Shown piece by piece: positions 1 to 6,821 of a DNA stretch of 6,845 nucleotides. Made by a program: the position numbers and the translations under genes. Source of the stretch: Verrucomicrobiales bacterium (GTDB lineage: Bacteria > Verrucomicrobiota > Verrucomicrobiia > Limisphaerales > SXQI01). Each line of letters opens with the position of its first letter. Position 1 is the stretch's first letter. Location: NCBI GenBank assembly GCA_005793025.1, contig SXQI01000103.1, forward strand, positions 1-6,845. Reading direction: 5' to 3'. Under the pieces are notes generated by a model. The model did no database searches, was not told where the DNA came from, and saw only the letters and a list, made by a program, of their open reading frames with translations.

Positions 1-38
1 CCCTGCGGTAAACTGGTCTTTGGGTGTTTTTCATTTTC

Positions 39-149
39 TTAATCGAGCTTGGGCATGCGATCTCCAAATTCCATGGCAAATCGGTTGAGTGCCTGACTCC
101 AATGCGCAATGGGCATCGTCCATTTCTTGGCGATCCGTTCAATTCGGGA
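39..149 (-). mobile_element. IS256-family transposase, C-terminal remnant
   Basis: The minus strand reads 36 residues open to a TAA stop at 39-41. They include KKWTMPIAHW and then LNRFAMEFGDRMP, which match the extreme C-terminus of IS256 (Mutator-like) transposases, where KKWTMPIxxW and a RFxxEFGDR block close the protein. An in-frame TGA at 150-152 ends the homology. A further piece reading VLWLA (166-180), a plausible part of the preceding conserved block, is visible only in another frame. A full IS256 transposase is about 400 residues and would extend to roughly position 1,250, but that space holds an antitoxin gene, a tRNA and the start of another gene, so this copy is truncated and decayed. 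The catalytic DDE residues are absent. The bases at 1-38 would lie toward the insertion sequence's right end; I found no matching inverted repeat in the window. The family call is firm, the extent is not. Confidence 0.75.
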
Positions 150-159
150 TCAGTAACAC

Positions 160-451
160 GAATCAAGCTAACCAAAGGACTTGTTGGTTTATTAGGCTCA
201 TGCAGCGGTTATCCCGGCCGGTTCCGGGGTTGGATGAGTGGGATAAGTTGTATAAACCAGTCCCAGGTAAGGAAATTGTCCTCTTGATGGCGTTCCTGCT
301 TGTTCTGCTTCTCGCAGAGTGCGGCAAACTAGGCCTTCTTTGAAATACCTAACTCAACCGATTGGTGATTTCTGGAGGTATCTTGGGGCTGGAGCTACGG
401 GATTCCCAGAATCCTTAGCTAAAGAACCAATACGGAGAAGCTGATTACAAC
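160..451. other. Stretch with no recognisable gene
   Basis: I read all three minus-strand frames here, plus the longest plus-strand frames, and saw no recognisable product. Minus-strand frames are interrupted by stops and show no acetyltransferase motif of the kind that usually follows a DUF1778 antitoxin. One plus-strand frame, ending at 343, has a hydrophobic stretch (EIVLLMAFLLVLLLAECG), but its start lies inside the transposase remnant and it has no ribosome binding site, so I do not call it. The stretch is best seen as decayed accessory DNA between the IS remnant and the broken antitoxin gene. Confidence 0.5.
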
Positions 452-729
452 CTAGGGATGGAGTATCCCCCAGGTGACGGCGTCCTTAAGGAATTTGTTG
501 GGTTTGGGTGGGTTCTCTATGAGGGCCAGTACCTTTTGCGCGTCTTTTTGCGAAAGGCGGATGACGGATTCACGCTCAATCAAGCGCGCGCTTCCGTATA
601 GGCGGTCTGAACGACGAACTGGTTCACCGTCGAGCCCACAAGCTCTGCAGCTTGTTCGAGCGTGTCTCGGACGCTTTTAGAGACGCGAACTGTCATCCGA
701 ATTTGAGCGGTTTGGTTTGCAGTTTTCAT
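452..729 (-). pseudogene. DUF1778 (TacA-like) antitoxin, frameshifted
   Basis: DUF1778 proteins are small ribbon-helix-helix antitoxins that bind their own promoter and neutralise a partner GNAT acetyltransferase toxin that acts on aminoacyl-tRNA. From ATG at 727-729 the minus strand reads MKTANQTAQIRMTVRVSKSV, the N-terminal strand-helix region, then EQAAELVGSTVNQFVVQTAY and EARA, and hits TGA at 580-582 after 49 residues. In the next frame it continues without overlap as LIERESVIRLSQKDAQKVLA and ENPPKPNKFLKDAV, to TAG at 452-454. Rejoined, it would be about 92 residues, the normal family length, with the usual IRLS and NPPxPN motifs. One lost base in a GCGCGCGC run near 583-590 explains the break. 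An in-frame ATG at 751-753 could be an alternative start; neither start has a clear Shine-Dalgarno site. No toxin gene follows within the window. Sequencing error in the GC repeat is the main alternative to real decay. Confidence 0.72.
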
Positions 730-815
730 GGGTGTATGGTGCTGATTTGTCATTGTTTTGGCAACGACGCTACGTCCGGCGAAGGTCGCTTTTGGGGGGA
801 AACCACATAGAAAAG

Positions 816-907
<92 letters not shown>

Positions 908-925
908 AGCCGTAATCGTCTGTTG

Positions 926-954
926 TTTATAGCCATCGGGCAGGGGTGGGTCAA
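926..954 (-). promoter_or_regulatory. Sigma70-type promoter of the tRNA-Ser gene
   Basis: On the minus strand a -35 box TTGACC (949-954) is followed after exactly 17 bases by a -10 box TATAAA (926-931). The tRNA 5' end lies 18 bases beyond the -10 box, which leaves a leader of roughly ten bases for RNase P to remove. Both boxes are near consensus, fitting a strongly expressed stable RNA gene. Confidence 0.75.
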
Positions 955-1023
955 GAAAAGGGGTTGGGAATTTTCTGACTACGGCGTTGGCTTGTTACGT
1001 CAAAGTTGGATAACGTCACGTCT

Positions 1024-4000
1024 ATGACACCGTTGCCTGCACCCTTGAAGGGTTCCCGTTCAATCACGAAATGGTTGATGCTGCTTAGTCTGGTGTCGTT
1101 CCGCGTTTTTGCGGTGGAAGACTTCACTTTTTTTAACGAGCGCATTCTGCCGATCCTGACGAATTCGTGTTACGAATGCCATAGTTCGGCGAGTCAAAAG
1201 TTGAAAGGCGGGCTCCATTTGGATACTCGGGAAGGACTGCTGAAGGGTGGTGATACCGGGCCAGCTTTGATTCCGGGAAAGGTGGCGGAAAGTCTCTTGA
1301 TCCGTGCCGTGCGCTATGTGGAGGAGGATCTTCAGATGCCTCCCAAGAACAAGAAGCTTTCGGCGGGCGCGATCGCCGATCTTGAGAAATGGGTGGCGAT
1401 GGGAGCTCCTGATCCTCGGGTGGGTGCGGCGGCTCGTCCAGCGATTGCCGATCTGGAGACTGCACGAAAGCTTTGGGCTTATCGCAAACCTTTGGCACCG
1501 AAGTTGCCAACGGTAAAGAATACGGCTTGGCCTCAGGGAGGGATCGATCGGTTTATTTTGGAGAAGTTGGAAGCGAAGAAACTCGAACCTGCCTCGCCGA
1601 CGGATAAACGCACTCTGTTGCGTCGGGCGACCTATGATTTGACGGGGTTACCACCGACCCCCGAGGAGATGACGCTTTTCTTAGCGGATCAGTCCCCGAC
1701 AGCTTTTGCCCGTGTGGTGGATCGACTGTTGGCATCGCCGCACTACGGTGAACATTGGGGGCGGCATTGGCTGGATGTGGTCCGATACACGGATTCGTTT
1801 GATGCACGCGGGATCGGTGGGGGCGGCGATGTGCCCGAGGCTTATCGGTATCGGGACTGGGTGGTGGGTGCGTTCAACGAGGATTTACCCTACGACCAGT
1901 TTGTGATGAATCAGGTCGCAGGAGATATCCTTAGTCTGCGTGAGGGTCGTGGATTCAGTACGAACGGCCTCATCGCGACGGGGGTTTATGTTCTTGGCGA
2001 ATGGGGATTGGGGGATGCGGATAAGGAAAAAATGCTGACGGACGTGGTGGATGACCAAGTAGACGTGACAGGGCGTGCATTTTTGGGGCTCACACTTGCT
2101 TGTGCTCGGTGTCATGACCATAAATTCGACCCCATTTCTGCTGAGGATTATTATAGTTTGGCCGGAATTTTCTTCAGTAGCCATATCCTTCCGGATCCGG
2201 GCAGAAAGACGGAGGGTTCGCCTGTGTTACGGGTTCCGATCGCGTCGCCCGAAGCGATCGCACATCGCCAGAGAGTGATGGAGGAGATCTCGGGGTTGGA
2301 GAAAGCGTTGGAACAATCGGCGGCTGAATCTGTGACGCGGTTCGCCTCGAATTCACTACCGAAGGTGGAACAAGTTTTGAAAATCTTAGGCCAGCATCGG
2401 GCGACACCAAACGCCCCGGCTTCCACGCTAGCGGATCTCGCACGTCGTTCCAAATTGCCGGAGCCGCTCCTACGGTCGTGGGCAGACTTTCTTGGGCTTG
2501 GGGAGCTATCTCCATTCAAAGAGCGTGTGCTTAAGGCGGCCAACCAAGACGGTGTGGTGAGTTGGAGAAATCCCGCAGGGGACGATGCCTCTGCGACGAT
2601 CAACACACGAACGCAGAGCGTGATGATCACGACGCTGACCTTGCCGCCGCGAAGTGTTTCCTTGCATCCCTCGCCGCGTGGTGCGGTGGCCGTGGCATGG
2701 CAAAGCCCGATTTCTGGGGAAGTGAAAATTACGGGAACTGTGGCCGATGCCGATAATCAATGCGGTGATGGGGTGGAATGGTTGTTGGTAATCAAGCAGG
2801 GATATTCGGCTCGACGAATTCTGGAAGGAAAAGTTGAGAACGGAGGGCGGTCTTCGTTCGGCACCCCTCAGACCACCGTTGCCTTGAACAAAGGAGATCG
2901 GGTCGAATTAATCATTGCACCCAAGGGCGGGCATGAATGTGACACAACTGCAGTGGATCTGAGAATCGTCGAAACCCGAGCCAGTGGATCGAGTTGGGAT
3001 CTCGCGGCGGATCTTGTTGAGAACGCGGAGACGCGACCGAACCCATCGCCTGACCGCTTAGGAAATGCCGATGTCTGGTTGCTCGCGGACGCCCGGAAAC
3101 AATCGACTGCCGATGAATTGGTGCAGAATTCACCTCTGGACGCTTGGCTTAAAGCGAACAATTCCACCGCCCGGGATAAAATCGCCACCGCATTTCAGCA
3201 GGGCTCGAACGGGATCCCGTCCATCGGAACGAATCTTTTGCAATTATTAACAGACGGCAAGAGCCGCTTCTGGACTTCCGTGCGAACTGCTCCTGAGCAA
3301 TTGCCTGAGATTGATCGACGCGGGTGGGATGAGATCCAAAAAAAACTCACCGCTGCGAGGGCAACCGTGCCGGGCACTTTTCCAGTGGTGCATGCCATGC
3401 AAGAAGGCGGGACCCCGAAGAGTCCTTACGAAGGGTTTAAGGATACGGCTCTGCTCGTGCGCGGTCGTTATGATCGACCGGGTGCGATCATTCCGCGTGG
3501 CTTCCCCAAGTTGCTGGCAGGAAATGTTCCCTCGAATATTAAGGAAGGGAGCGGTCGAGTGGAGCTGGCGCGATGGTTGGCGAGCCCCGAGAACCCAATG
3601 ACGGCGCGGGTGATGGTCAACCGAATCTGGCAGCAACATTTCGGGGAAGGCATCGTTCGGACGCCAAACAACTACGGCAAACTCGGCGTGCCGCCCACTC
3701 ACCCCGAGTTGCTCGATTATCTCACCACCGAGTTCATCCGTTCAGGTTGGTCAGTGAAAGCCATGCATCGATTGATCCTGCTCTCCTCGACCTACCAACA
3801 ATCGAGCGTCCCTTCACACCTAGTTTCACAAAAGGATCCTGAGAATCTTTTGCTCGGCCATTTCAACCGTCGTCGGCTTGGAGCAGAATCTATCCGCGAT
3901 AGTTTGTTGATGGTCTCCGGACGCATCGAACGCAATCCGGGTGGTCCCGCAATTCGTGATCTGAACACGCGCCGCCGCACACTTTATGTGATGACGGTGC

Positions 4001-4341
4001 GTTCGGATCGTTCGACTTACCAGACCCTTTTCGACGGTGCAGATCCCACCCGCATTGTGGAAAATCGCCTCAGCTCGACAGTCGCTCCGCAGGCGTTATT
4101 CCTGCTCAACCATCCCTTTGCTCTTGAGCAAACGAAACATCTCGCCACCCGTGCTGCCACCAGAAAAGGCACTCCGGCGGAGCAGGTGCAATGGCTTTAT
4201 GAAACGCTCTATGGTCGCCCCGCTTCTCTCGTTGAAGAAAAACTCGGGGTCACCACATTATCTTCCCCAAACCTTGAAGAGACTTTGGAGGCTTACTGTC
4301 AGGTTCTCCTCTGTGCCAACGAATTCGTTTATGTGGATTAA
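1024..4341 (+). CDS. Exported cytochrome c / DUF1549 / DUF1553 protein
   Basis: A 1,105-residue exported multidomain protein of the planctomycete cytochrome class. Numbered from ATG 1024, a signal peptide (about 1-31; WLMLLSLVSFRVFA) is followed by a planctomycete cytochrome c domain (about 32-130) with haem motif CYECH (C49, C52, H53) and a possible Met ligand in QMPP (M105). The DUF1549 domain (about 170-390) starts at GGIDRFI and carries a second haem-type motif, CARCHDHKFDP (C360, C363, H364). A helical linker, then a beta-rich module (about 563-650; VADADNQCGDGVEW to CDTTAVDLRI), lead to DUF1553 (about 842-1,105) with MVNRIWQQHFGEGIV and the late block STVAPQALFLLNHPF. The protein probably acts in the periplasm with the DUF1501 protein encoded 3 bases downstream. 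Members are often linked with polysaccharide breakdown; reaction and substrate are unknown. An in-frame TTG at 1006 would add six residues. Neither start has a good Shine-Dalgarno site; I prefer the ATG because it gives a compact signal peptide. Confidence 0.93.
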   Translation: MTPLPAPLKGSRSITKWLMLLSLVSFRVFAVEDFTFFNERILPILTNSCYECHSSASQKLKGGLHLDTREGLLKGGDTGPALIPGKVAESLLIRAVRYVEEDLQMPPKNKKLSAGAIADLEKWVAMGAPDPRVGAAARPAIADLETARKLWAYRKPLAPKLPTVKNTAWPQGGIDRFILEKLEAKKLEPASPTDKRTLLRRATYDLTGLPPTPEEMTLFLADQSPTAFARVVDRLLASPHYGEHWGRHWLDVVRYTDSFDARGIGGGGDVPEAYRYRDWVVGAFNEDLPYDQFVMNQVAGDILSLREGRGFSTNGLIATGVYVLGEWGLGDADKEKMLTDVVDDQVDVTGRAFLGLTLACARCHDHKFDPISAEDYYSLAGIFFSSHILPDPGRKTEGSPVLRVPIASPEAIAHRQRVMEEISGLEKALEQSAAESVTRFASNSLPKVEQVLKILGQHRATPNAPASTLADLARRSKLPEPLLRSWADFLGLGELSPFKERVLKAANQDGVVSWRNPAGDDASATINTRTQSVMITTLTLPPRSVSLHPSPRGAVAVAWQSPISGEVKITGTVADADNQCGDGVEWLLVIKQGYSARRILEGKVENGGRSSFGTPQTTVALNKGDRVELIIAPKGGHECDTTAVDLRIVETRASGSSWDLAADLVENAETRPNPSPDRLGNADVWLLADARKQSTADELVQNSPLDAWLKANNSTARDKIATAFQQGSNGIPSIGTNLLQLLTDGKSRFWTSVRTAPEQLPEIDRRGWDEIQKKLTAARATVPGTFPVVHAMQEGGTPKSPYEGFKDTALLVRGRYDRPGAIIPRGFPKLLAGNVPSNIKEGSGRVELARWLASPENPMTARVMVNRIWQQHFGEGIVRTPNNYGKLGVPPTHPELLDYLTTEFIRSGWSVKAMHRLILLSSTYQQSSVPSHLVSQKDPENLLLGHFNRRRLGAESIRDSLLMVSGRIERNPGGPAIRDLNTRRRTLYVMTVRSDRSTYQTLFDGADPTRIVENRLSSTVAPQALFLLNHPFALEQTKHLATRAATRKGTPAEQVQWLYETLYGRPASLVEEKLGVTTLSSPNLEETLEAYCQVLLCANEFVYVD

Positions 4342-4344
4342 ACC

Positions 4345-5784
4345 ATGAATACATCGCGTTTTTTAGAGCAATACTCCGCTAGGATTAACCGCCGCCAGAT
4401 GTTGCAACAAGCCGCAGGCGGATTCGGGTTTCTTGGCCTCGCAGGTCTTCTGGCGGAAAACCAATCAACCCATGCCGCAACCGCAGCAGACCCATTGGCC
4501 ATCCGACCCCCGCACTTTCCTGCGAAAGCTAAGCGCGTCATTTTTCTCTTCATGTCGGGAGGCCCTTCACATGTGGATCTATTTGATCCCAAACCACGAC
4601 TCATGCAGGACATGGGGAAGCCGCTTCCATTCGAAAAACCGAAACTCGAACGCACCAAGACTGGGACACTTCTCGGCTCACCATGGAAGTTCAAAAAACA
4701 CGGTCAATCCGGCACCGAAGTCAGCGAACTGTTTCCGAAACTCGCCGAGTGTGTGGACGACATGTGCGTCATTCGCTCAATGGTTGCGGACAACATCAAC
4801 CACAACGGAGCGTGTCTCCAAATGAACACCGGGGAACAAGCTTTCTCCCGCCCCAGTATGGGTTCATGGCTCACCTACGGGTTGGGGAGTGAGAACCGCG
4901 ATCTACCCGGCTTCATCGTGATTAGCCCCGCGCAACCGGCTCAAGGCGCGCCGCTCTGGGCTTCTAGCTTTTTGCCGGCCAGCTACCAAGGCACCTTGGT
5001 CACGGATCTTACCAAACCGATTGAAAACCTCGCCAACCCGCGCTTCAGCCTACCACGTCAACGGCAACAACTTGATCTTCTCAAACAAATCAATGCGCTA
5101 CACCAAGCCCAACGCGAAGAAGATAGCCGATTGAGTGCCCGAATCGAATCGTTCGAGCTCGCTTTCAGAATGCAGACTCAGGCACCGGAAGCTTTTGCGA
5201 TTGATGGCGAATCCGTCGAAACTAAAAAACTTTACGGCATCGGCGAGAGTGTGACGGATCATTTTGGACGGCAATGCCTCATGGCGAGGCGATTGGTGGA
5301 ACGCGGCGTTCGGATGGTGCAAGTCTATCACACCCAAACCTCAAAACGATCCAGTTGCCAACTCTGGGATCAACACGGCGGCCTCAAGACCGAATTACCC
5401 AACAACTGCGCGGCGACCGATCAACCGATCGCTGGATTGTTGAAAGACCTCAAGGCACGAGGCTTGCTCGAGGACACGCTCGTACTATGGGGTGGAGAAT
5501 TTGGCCGAACCCCTACCGCCGAAGGCGATAACGGGCGAGAGCATCATCCATTCGGATTCACGATGTGGTTGGCAGGAGGCGGAATCAAGGGCGGGATTGT
5601 CCACGGGGCGACCGATGAATTCGGCTGGCATTCCGTCACAGACAAAGTCCATGTCCACGATTTGCATGCGACGATTTTGCACCTAATGGGCATCGACCAC
5701 GAACGATTAACCTACCGGTATAGTGGACGAGATTTTCGACTGACAGATGTTTCAGGCAAAGTCGTCCGATCCATCCTAGCCTGA
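4345..5784 (+). CDS. DUF1501 protein, Tat-exported, phosphatase/sulfatase-like fold
   Basis: 479 residues, a normal DUF1501 length. The N-terminus is a twin-arginine signal: NRRQML (R16, R17), a hydrophobic stretch at about 26-37 and likely cleavage near THA-A (43-45), so the protein should be exported already folded. DUF1501 is related to the alkaline phosphatase/sulfatase superfamily. Matching blocks here are FLFMSGGPSHVDLFDPKP (67-84; D78 and H76 are candidate metal or active-site residues), DQHGG (342-346), WGGEFGRTP (382-390), GREHHP (397-402) and HDLHATILHLMG (438-449). A formylglycine-type sulfatase motif (CxPxR) is not evident, so calling it a sulfatase would go too far. The start is 3 bases after the upstream stop, with no strong ribosome binding site, which suggests translational coupling. 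The pairing with DUF1549/DUF1553 is the usual PVC arrangement and suggests the two proteins act together outside the cytoplasm; the reaction is unknown. It ends 19 bases before the end of a convergent gene, with no clear terminator between. Confidence 0.93.
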   Translation: MNTSRFLEQYSARINRRQMLQQAAGGFGFLGLAGLLAENQSTHAATAADPLAIRPPHFPAKAKRVIFLFMSGGPSHVDLFDPKPRLMQDMGKPLPFEKPKLERTKTGTLLGSPWKFKKHGQSGTEVSELFPKLAECVDDMCVIRSMVADNINHNGACLQMNTGEQAFSRPSMGSWLTYGLGSENRDLPGFIVISPAQPAQGAPLWASSFLPASYQGTLVTDLTKPIENLANPRFSLPRQRQQLDLLKQINALHQAQREEDSRLSARIESFELAFRMQTQAPEAFAIDGESVETKKLYGIGESVTDHFGRQCLMARRLVERGVRMVQVYHTQTSKRSSCQLWDQHGGLKTELPNNCAATDQPIAGLLKDLKARGLLEDTLVLWGGEFGRTPTAEGDNGREHHPFGFTMWLAGGGIKGGIVHGATDEFGWHSVTDKVHVHDLHATILHLMGIDHERLTYRYSGRDFRLTDVSGKVVRSILA

Positions 5785-5803
5785 GAAACTGGACAGCAAT
5801 GAA

Positions 5804-6643
5804 CTAGGGCCGATGCTCCACACGCACCCGGTAAAAACGAGTCGCAGAACTCGTCGAACTATCCTGCACCTGCAACCGTGAGCCGTTGCCGTTGGTTTTG
5901 ATCAGCGTATTCCACGTCGGCGGAAAGGTCGAAGTGAACTCAACCACATTGGTCGCATTCTTCACGCTCATCCAAGAAACCTGCCGCGTGCTCGCTGCCA
6001 ATTTTTCGACACTCACCCGCAGCGTCGTGATATCCGCATAAACCAAATCGTCATAAGTGGGATCGAGTGAAAGCACCGGCAAATGGTTCAGCGCACCGCC
6101 GATATCCATTCGATAAACCCCATTCGCGCTATCTACCTTATTGAAACGCTCTAGGACATTCGTATTGCCGACCACATGCCCGAACACCGTGAACCCACCA
6201 TCCACCGAATCCAAAAATGCGTTATCCCCAAGATTCAAAAACCATTGGGAATCAGCAGAATTCGGCAAACCACCCGCCCGCGCCATTGCAATGGTCCCAT
6301 AAACATTACTGAACTTTCGCCCCACCGAATACTCGTTCGTAATCGTGCCAAACGTGTCGATAGGCAGAATTTCCACAGAACTCAGCCTGCGATCCGCGAC
6401 CCAATAACCCCCACCTTGAATCACAAACCCCGGTTCCCATCGGTGGATGAACTGGTTATTCGTAAACGCGCCGGATTGAATATATCTCAGAAAATTCCGG
6501 ACCGTCTCAGGCTTATCCTTATCATACAATTCAAGATCAATATCCCCCAATGGAAGCCGGATCTGCACAAAAGTCCCCGCAACCACTTGACCCATCAAGC
6601 AAACTCCCAACGCCACCATCGCGAAAAAAACATTCCAGTGCAT
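5804..6643 (-). CDS. Exported cyclophilin-type peptidyl-prolyl isomerase with C-terminal extension
   Basis: 279 residues. A Sec signal peptide (about 1-22, FFAMVALGVCLMGQVVA) has a cysteine at 15 but no proper lipobox, so signal peptidase I cleavage after A22 is likelier than lipidation. The cyclophilin domain (about 24-200) catalyses cis-trans isomerisation of proline bonds. It shows PETVRNFLRYI, then FIHRWEPGFVIQGGG, with the equivalents of the catalytic Arg (R68), Phe (F73) and Gln (Q76). GTIAMARAGGLPNSADSQWF and FLDSVDGGFTVFGHVV complete the fold, with W134 where many members have Phe. The last 75 residues or so are not cyclophilin. They look beta-rich and end in ATRFYRVRV, a tail I associate with secreted Verrucomicrobiota proteins that may act as a surface or sorting module. 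The start ATG (6641-6643) has only a weak AAGG immediately upstream. The gene converges on the DUF1501 gene and stands alone here. Likely a periplasmic or secreted folding helper; client proteins are unknown. Confidence 0.92.
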   Translation of the reverse strand: MHWNVFFAMVALGVCLMGQVVAGTFVQIRLPLGDIDLELYDKDKPETVRNFLRYIQSGAFTNNQFIHRWEPGFVIQGGGYWVADRRLSSVEILPIDTFGTITNEYSVGRKFSNVYGTIAMARAGGLPNSADSQWFLNLGDNAFLDSVDGGFTVFGHVVGNTNVLERFNKVDSANGVYRMDIGGALNHLPVLSLDPTYDDLVYADITTLRVSVEKLAASTRQVSWMSVKNATNVVEFTSTFPPTWNTLIKTNGNGSRLQVQDSSTSSATRFYRVRVEHRP

Positions 6644-6676
6644 GCCTTAAAGAATGGCGATCACGAAAACCTTTGC

Positions 6677-6702
6677 AACCGAGAAAAACCTGCTCGGTTT
6701 TT
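6677..6702. other. Hairpin upstream of the isomerase gene
   Basis: AACCGAG (6677-6683) can pair with CTCGGTT (6693-6699) around a 9-base loop. On the plus strand this is followed by more T residues (T-run 6698-6702), like a weak rho-independent terminator. A competing hairpin, AAAAACC (6684-6690) with GGTTTTT (6696-6702), overlaps it, so only one can form at a time. No plus-strand gene ends nearby, and on the minus strand the element sits in the isomerase upstream region without a following T-run, so its role is uncertain. Confidence 0.35.
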
Positions 6703-6798
6703 GCCGCAGATTTCGCGGATTGGTTTGCGTAGAGATTCGATCGGTCTTTGCTGCCTGCGCGCCGGTTTAAGGGCTTGCTGCTCATCGACCCAAGTATT

Positions 6799-6821
6799 AG
6801 CTTCGCCTACCCAACGAAGCT
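6799..6821. repeat. Inverted repeat, AGCTTCG/CGAAGCT
   Basis: AGCTTCG (6799-6805) is a perfect inverted copy of CGAAGCT (6815-6821), separated by 9 bases. The 7-base stem has no following T-run on either strand. It could be a repetitive extragenic palindrome or part of a neighbouring gene's control region cut by the window edge. A single copy here does not decide between these. Confidence 0.35.

Noticed and set aside
89..343. Plus-strand reading frame of 84 residues with a hydrophobic C-terminal stretch, possibly a small membrane protein
   Set aside because: Its start overlaps the transposase remnant on the opposite strand, there is no ribosome binding site, and the N-terminal half has no protein-like pattern.
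160..451. Search for a GNAT toxin partner downstream of the antitoxin
   Set aside because: All three minus-strand frames were read; they are broken by stops and show no acetyltransferase motif.
474..680. Plus-strand reading frame of 68 residues opposite the antitoxin
   Set aside because: It is a shadow of the DUF1778 gene, whose motifs are clear on the minus strand.
2151..2630. Minus-strand reading frame of 159 residues inside the cytochrome gene
   Set aside because: The plus strand encodes a conserved protein throughout; the opposite frame is low-complexity and unrecognisable.
4345..5784. Calling the DUF1501 gene a sulfatase
   Set aside because: The fold-family blocks match DUF1501, and I see no CxPxR formylglycine-forming motif.
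5785..5803. Shared terminator between the convergent DUF1501 and isomerase genes
   Set aside because: The 19-base gap contains no inverted repeat and no T-run.
6537..6785. Minus-strand reading frame of 82 residues at the right end
   Set aside because: It overlaps the isomerase signal-peptide region in another frame and shows no recognisable domain or ribosome binding site.
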